Part shown: positions 5,444-7,301 of the stretch, piece by piece
How positions within the stretch are numbered: the first letter of the stretch is position 1
Layout of the letters: the number at the start of each line of letters is the position of its first letter
Assembly (NCBI GenBank): GCA_002317355.1
Contig: DCJC01000076.1
Coordinates: 1 to 7,301, forward strand
DNA from: Prevotellaceae bacterium UBA1710
GTDB lineage: Bacteria > Bacteroidota > Bacteroidia > Bacteroidales > Bacteroidaceae
DNA: 7,301 nt
Reading direction: 5' to 3'
Program-made: the position numbers and the translations under genes
Notes under the pieces: generated by a model
Seen by the model: only the letters and a program-made list of their open reading frames with translations
Told to the model about the DNA's origin: nothing
Databases searched by the model: none

Positions 5444-5563
5444 ATCAAGAAATCTGAGACGTTCACCGGTTTACAACCGACGTTAACTATTTCTTGATGC
5501 GAGGATGCTTCGCACGTTGCATCACGAAAAGACGAAAGTCGAAAGGTAAAAGACGAAAGTCGA
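5442..5563 (+). repeat. structured leader: inverted repeats and GACGAAAGTC tandem repeat
   Basis: GCATCAAGAAAT (5442-5453) is the exact reverse complement of 5489-5500. Inside it lies CGGTT-TAC-AACCG (5467-5479). Next come TGCGA/TCGCA (5498-5502/5510-5514) and GATGC/GCATC (5496-5500/5519-5523). Then a 16-base unit AAAAGACGAAAGTCGA occurs twice with a 21-base period (5527-5542, 5548-5563); each copy can fold as GAC-GAAA-GTC, a GNRA-type tetraloop. AAAGGT (5542-5547) can also pair with ACCTTT (5568-5573). The transcript would carry most of this before the YbjQ start. It could be a regulatory leader or simply inserted repeats. Confidence 0.6.
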
Positions 5564-5624
5564 GTTAACCTTTAGTCATTAAACAATAGTATTAATCACA
5601 TAAACTAAAGAAAGGAAATTAATT

Positions 5625-5942
5625 ATGTTACTCTCAACAACTCCAACAATCGAAGGTCAGCCAATTCAGCAGTATTTCGGCATAGTATCAGGTGAGGTTA
5701 TCATCGGTGCAAACTTCTTCAAAGACTTTGCAGCTTCTATCCACGATATCTTCGGTGGACGTGCTTCAAGCTATGAGAATACTCTATGCGAGGCAAAGGA
5801 AAAGGCTCTGCAGGAAATGCGTCAACGTGCTGAGAATATGGGTGCTAACGCTATCGTAGGTATCGACCTCGACTATGAGACAATAGGTCAGTCAGGCAGT
5901 ATGCTCATGGTTAGCTGCAGCGGAACAGCCGTAAGGGTATAA
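5625..5942 (+). CDS. YbjQ/UPF0145 family protein
   Basis: This 105-residue protein has the full length and hallmarks of the YbjQ/UPF0145 (DUF74, putative heavy-metal-binding) family: a first strand with YFGIVSGEVIIGANFFKDF (17-35), a Gly-rich turn FGGRASSYE (43-51), a helix with EAKEKALQEMRQRAENMGAN (56-75), then AIVGIDLDYE (76-85) and a final strand near SMLMVSCSGTAV. Members form small cytoplasmic oligomers; the biochemical role is not established. The start is preceded by AAAGAAAGGAAATTAATT, a plausible purine-rich ribosome site. It is divergent from the TerB-like gene and lies upstream of the Band 7 gene in the same direction, with a 197-base repeat-bearing gap, so joint transcription is possible but not shown. 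Confidence 0.95.
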   Translation: MLLSTTPTIEGQPIQQYFGIVSGEVIIGANFFKDFAASIHDIFGGRASSYENTLCEAKEKALQEMRQRAENMGANAIVGIDLDYETIGQSGSMLMVSCSGTAVRV

Positions 5943-5943
5943 G

Positions 5944-6126
5944 AGGCCTCTCCCCCCGCCCTCCCCCGTAGGGAGGGAGCCGGAACGCGGAAGAAATACA
6001 CAACAATATTTGTAAAAATAAAAACATCCCCCCCTTAGTCACGACAATGGTGACTTCCCAACTCCCTGACACATACTCCGATATTATCAATATCGGACTT
6101 CCCTCGGGAGGGCTGGGGAGGGGTAA
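5944..6126. repeat. G/C-rich inverted-repeat element between ybjQ-like and Band 7 genes
   Basis: The left end CTCCCCCCGCCCTCCCCCG (5948 onwards, with hairpin CCCTCCC/GGGAGGG) and the right end CTTCCCTCGGGAGGGCTGGG (about 6098-6117, continuing GAGGGG) are imperfect inverted copies. Between them are AGTCAC/GTGACT (6037-6042/6050-6055) and a perfect hairpin TCCGATATT-ATC-AATATCGGA (6077-6097). Composition differs sharply from both neighbouring genes. The Band 7 reading frame stays open through the right part (from 6047), but this is chance translation of repeat. It looks like a small intergenic mobile or REP-like repeat. Confidence 0.6.
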
Positions 6127-6139
6127 ATATCAAACAAAT

Positions 6140-7012
6140 ATGAAAAATAAAGATTTAAATATATCACTACCACAGGTTAAGTGGCTGTTTATATCAGTAG
6201 CTGTTGCACTTGGATTCACCATTCTGATGGCAAAGTCATGTACGGTTGTTGATTCCGGAGAGATAGGTATCAAGTTCCACAAGTGGGATTCATCATCCGA
6301 GAAATATGGTGGTGTGGAAGGTACCTGCAAGGGATGGGTATTCTACAATCCAATCACAACAAAGGTCTTTACCTATCCAACCTTCTTACAGCGTAAGAAC
6401 TATGAACCATTCAATGTGAATGCGAAGGATGCCTCAACATTCCAGATGGACCCGACAATCGCCTATCGCATCGATCCAAGTAAGGCTTGTGATATCTTCG
6501 TGAAGTATCGTAAAGGCGTTGAGGATTTGGAGAACGGTTATATCCGCACTTGTATCTATGAGGCTTATCGCACATGTGCTAACCGCTACACAAGTGACTC
6601 GCTGATGTCAAGTCGCGCTAACTTTGAAAGTGATGTTCGCCATCGACTTGAGTCTTCTCTCCAGAAGGAAGGCTTCATCGTAGAGGAATTCACATCACAG
6701 ATCACACCTCCTCAGTCATTGGCTCAGATGATTAACGAGAAGAATGCTGCCGTACAGTCAGCTCTCAAGGCAAAAAACAAGGTTGCTGAGGCAGAGGCAG
6801 AGGCAAAGATCAAGATTGCTGAAGCTAAAGGTGCTGCTGAGGCAATGCAGATCAAGGCAGACGCAGAAGCTTACTATAATACAAAGATAGCTGCAAGTCT
6901 ATCGCAGCACATCGTACAGGAAGACTGGATTGAGAAGTGGGACGGCCATCTGCCAACCGTTACAGGCTCTGGTGGTGGAATGATCCTCGATCTCAAGGAC
7001 CTGAAGAAATAG
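6140..7012 (+). CDS. SPFH/Band 7 (prohibitin-like) membrane protein
   Basis: With the start at 6140 the protein has 290 residues. A single membrane segment (about 15-31, WLFISVAVALGFTILMA) anchors it, followed by the Band 7 entry VVDSGEIGIKFHKW (36-49) and the body with VNAKDASTFQMDPTIAYRID. A long Ala/Glu/Lys coiled coil spans about 199-255 (KVAEAEAEAKIKIAEAKGAA). The end WDGHLPTVTGSGGGMILDL is typical of bacterial prohibitin-like proteins. Family members assemble into large rings or microdomains at the membrane and often partner with proteases or quality-control factors; no such partner is visible here. The frame opens at 6047, but those 31 extra residues are encoded by a G/C-rich repeat; the ATG at 6140, preceded by AAATATCAAACAAAT, gives a normal N-terminus. 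A strong terminator follows at 7075. Confidence 0.94.
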   Translation: MKNKDLNISLPQVKWLFISVAVALGFTILMAKSCTVVDSGEIGIKFHKWDSSSEKYGGVEGTCKGWVFYNPITTKVFTYPTFLQRKNYEPFNVNAKDASTFQMDPTIAYRIDPSKACDIFVKYRKGVEDLENGYIRTCIYEAYRTCANRYTSDSLMSSRANFESDVRHRLESSLQKEGFIVEEFTSQITPPQSLAQMINEKNAAVQSALKAKNKVAEAEAEAKIKIAEAKGAAEAMQIKADAEAYYNTKIAASLSQHIVQEDWIEKWDGHLPTVTGSGGGMILDLKDLKK

Positions 7013-7074
7013 GTGAACTTCAGGGTAGAGGTTACTATAATTCAAACCAACCACAAAAACTGATTGTTTAGTCT

Positions 7075-7104
7075 CCGCAACACCGTGAGGTGTTGCGGTT
7101 TTTT
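7075..7104 (+). terminator. strong intrinsic terminator after the Band 7 gene
   Basis: A perfect 10-bp stem CCGCAACACC/GGTGTTGCGG (7075-7084/7089-7098) with a GTGA loop is followed by TTTTTT (7099-7104). On the minus strand there is no T-run after the stem, so it works for plus-strand transcripts only. Confidence 0.93.
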
Positions 7105-7291
7105 AATGTCTAAATAGTTTATTCTGGCTTTCCTTGTTGCCGAAAAGTAGGGCATTGATAATGGTTATTCTCTCAAGGAGAATAGCTGTAATGATACAAA
7201 GAATGAACATTCCTATGGAGATAAGAGGAATGAGTACGTAAGTGTATATCGTAGGTGAGCAAGGAATGTAACTTATCCCAACTTTTCCCAT
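7103..7291 (-). CDS. possible small membrane protein, start uncertain
   Basis: From the ATG at 7289-7291 this frame gives 62 residues with one strong membrane segment (about 17-40, YVLIPLISIGMFILCIITAI) and a polar end KESQNKLFRH. The frame is open through to the window edge, so the true start may lie outside and the gene could be longer. No promoter can be judged. It converges on the Band 7 gene; its TAA stop (7103-7105) overlaps the T-run of that gene's terminator. I do not recognise a family. The plausible hydrophobic pattern makes it more than noise, but chance is possible. Confidence 0.4.
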   Translation of the reverse strand: MGKVGISYIPCSPTIYTYVLIPLISIGMFILCIITAILLERITIINALLFGNKESQNKLFRH

Positions 7292-7301
7292 TTGAACTTT
7301 T

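Noticed and set aside
6005..6012. Possible -7 box AATATTTG for the Band 7 gene
   Set aside because: The TA is imperfect and there is no TTG at the expected -33 position near 5981-5985; the Band 7 gene's promoter remains unlocated.
6047..6139. Extended N-terminus of the Band 7 protein from an earlier ATG
   Set aside because: The 31 residues come from a G/C-rich intergenic repeat; the ATG at 6140 gives a standard N-terminus with the membrane anchor near residue 15.

Overview
The window looks like a chromosomal piece from a Bacteroidota bacterium, most probably a Prevotella-like member of Bacteroidales. The evidence is several promoters of the Bacteroidetes type (TTTG, about 20 bases, TAnnTTTG), weak Shine-Dalgarno sequences, small exported proteins with lipobox or signal peptides, and intergenic degenerate repeats. 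Genus is an inference; phylum is well supported.

Layout. 22-792 (minus) encodes a FecE-like ABC transporter ATPase for iron, siderophore, heme or cobalamin uptake, with an almost leaderless promoter. A back-to-back promoter drives tRNA-Arg(CCU) at 959-1030. A 241-residue protein of unknown function follows (1095-1820) and is closed by a hairpin terminator. The next 830 bases have no convincing gene but hold stacked inverted repeats: a hairpin at 2118-2151, a 219-base element with long terminal inverted repeats and four GGGTGCAACC-type motifs (2233-2451), and a very strong palindrome (2523-2626). A promoter then leads into two small A+T-rich genes for exported proteins (2730-3293 secreted; 3372-3842 lipoprotein).

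The main oddity is that the last nine codons, the stop and 23 following bases of the 241-residue gene recur at 3895-3949 (52 of 55 bases identical). The 2.05 kb between the two copies is therefore bracketed by direct repeats, as expected for a small integrated island or for the scar of a duplication. No recombinase gene is visible inside it.

After the second copy the core-like genome resumes. A 447-residue protein with a TerB-like N-terminus lies on the minus strand (3986-5329). A divergent promoter with a structured leader precedes a YbjQ/UPF0145 protein (5625-5942). A G/C-rich inverted-repeat element (5944-6126) separates it from an SPFH/Band 7 membrane protein (6140-7012), which ends at a textbook terminator (7075-7104). 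A short membrane-protein reading frame converges on that terminator from the right edge.

Functionally the genes are mostly independent units: metal or cofactor uptake, translation (tRNA), membrane organisation (Band 7), a possible stress or regulatory TerB-like protein, and an accessory pair of surface or secreted proteins. I found no CRISPR array, transposase or integrase.
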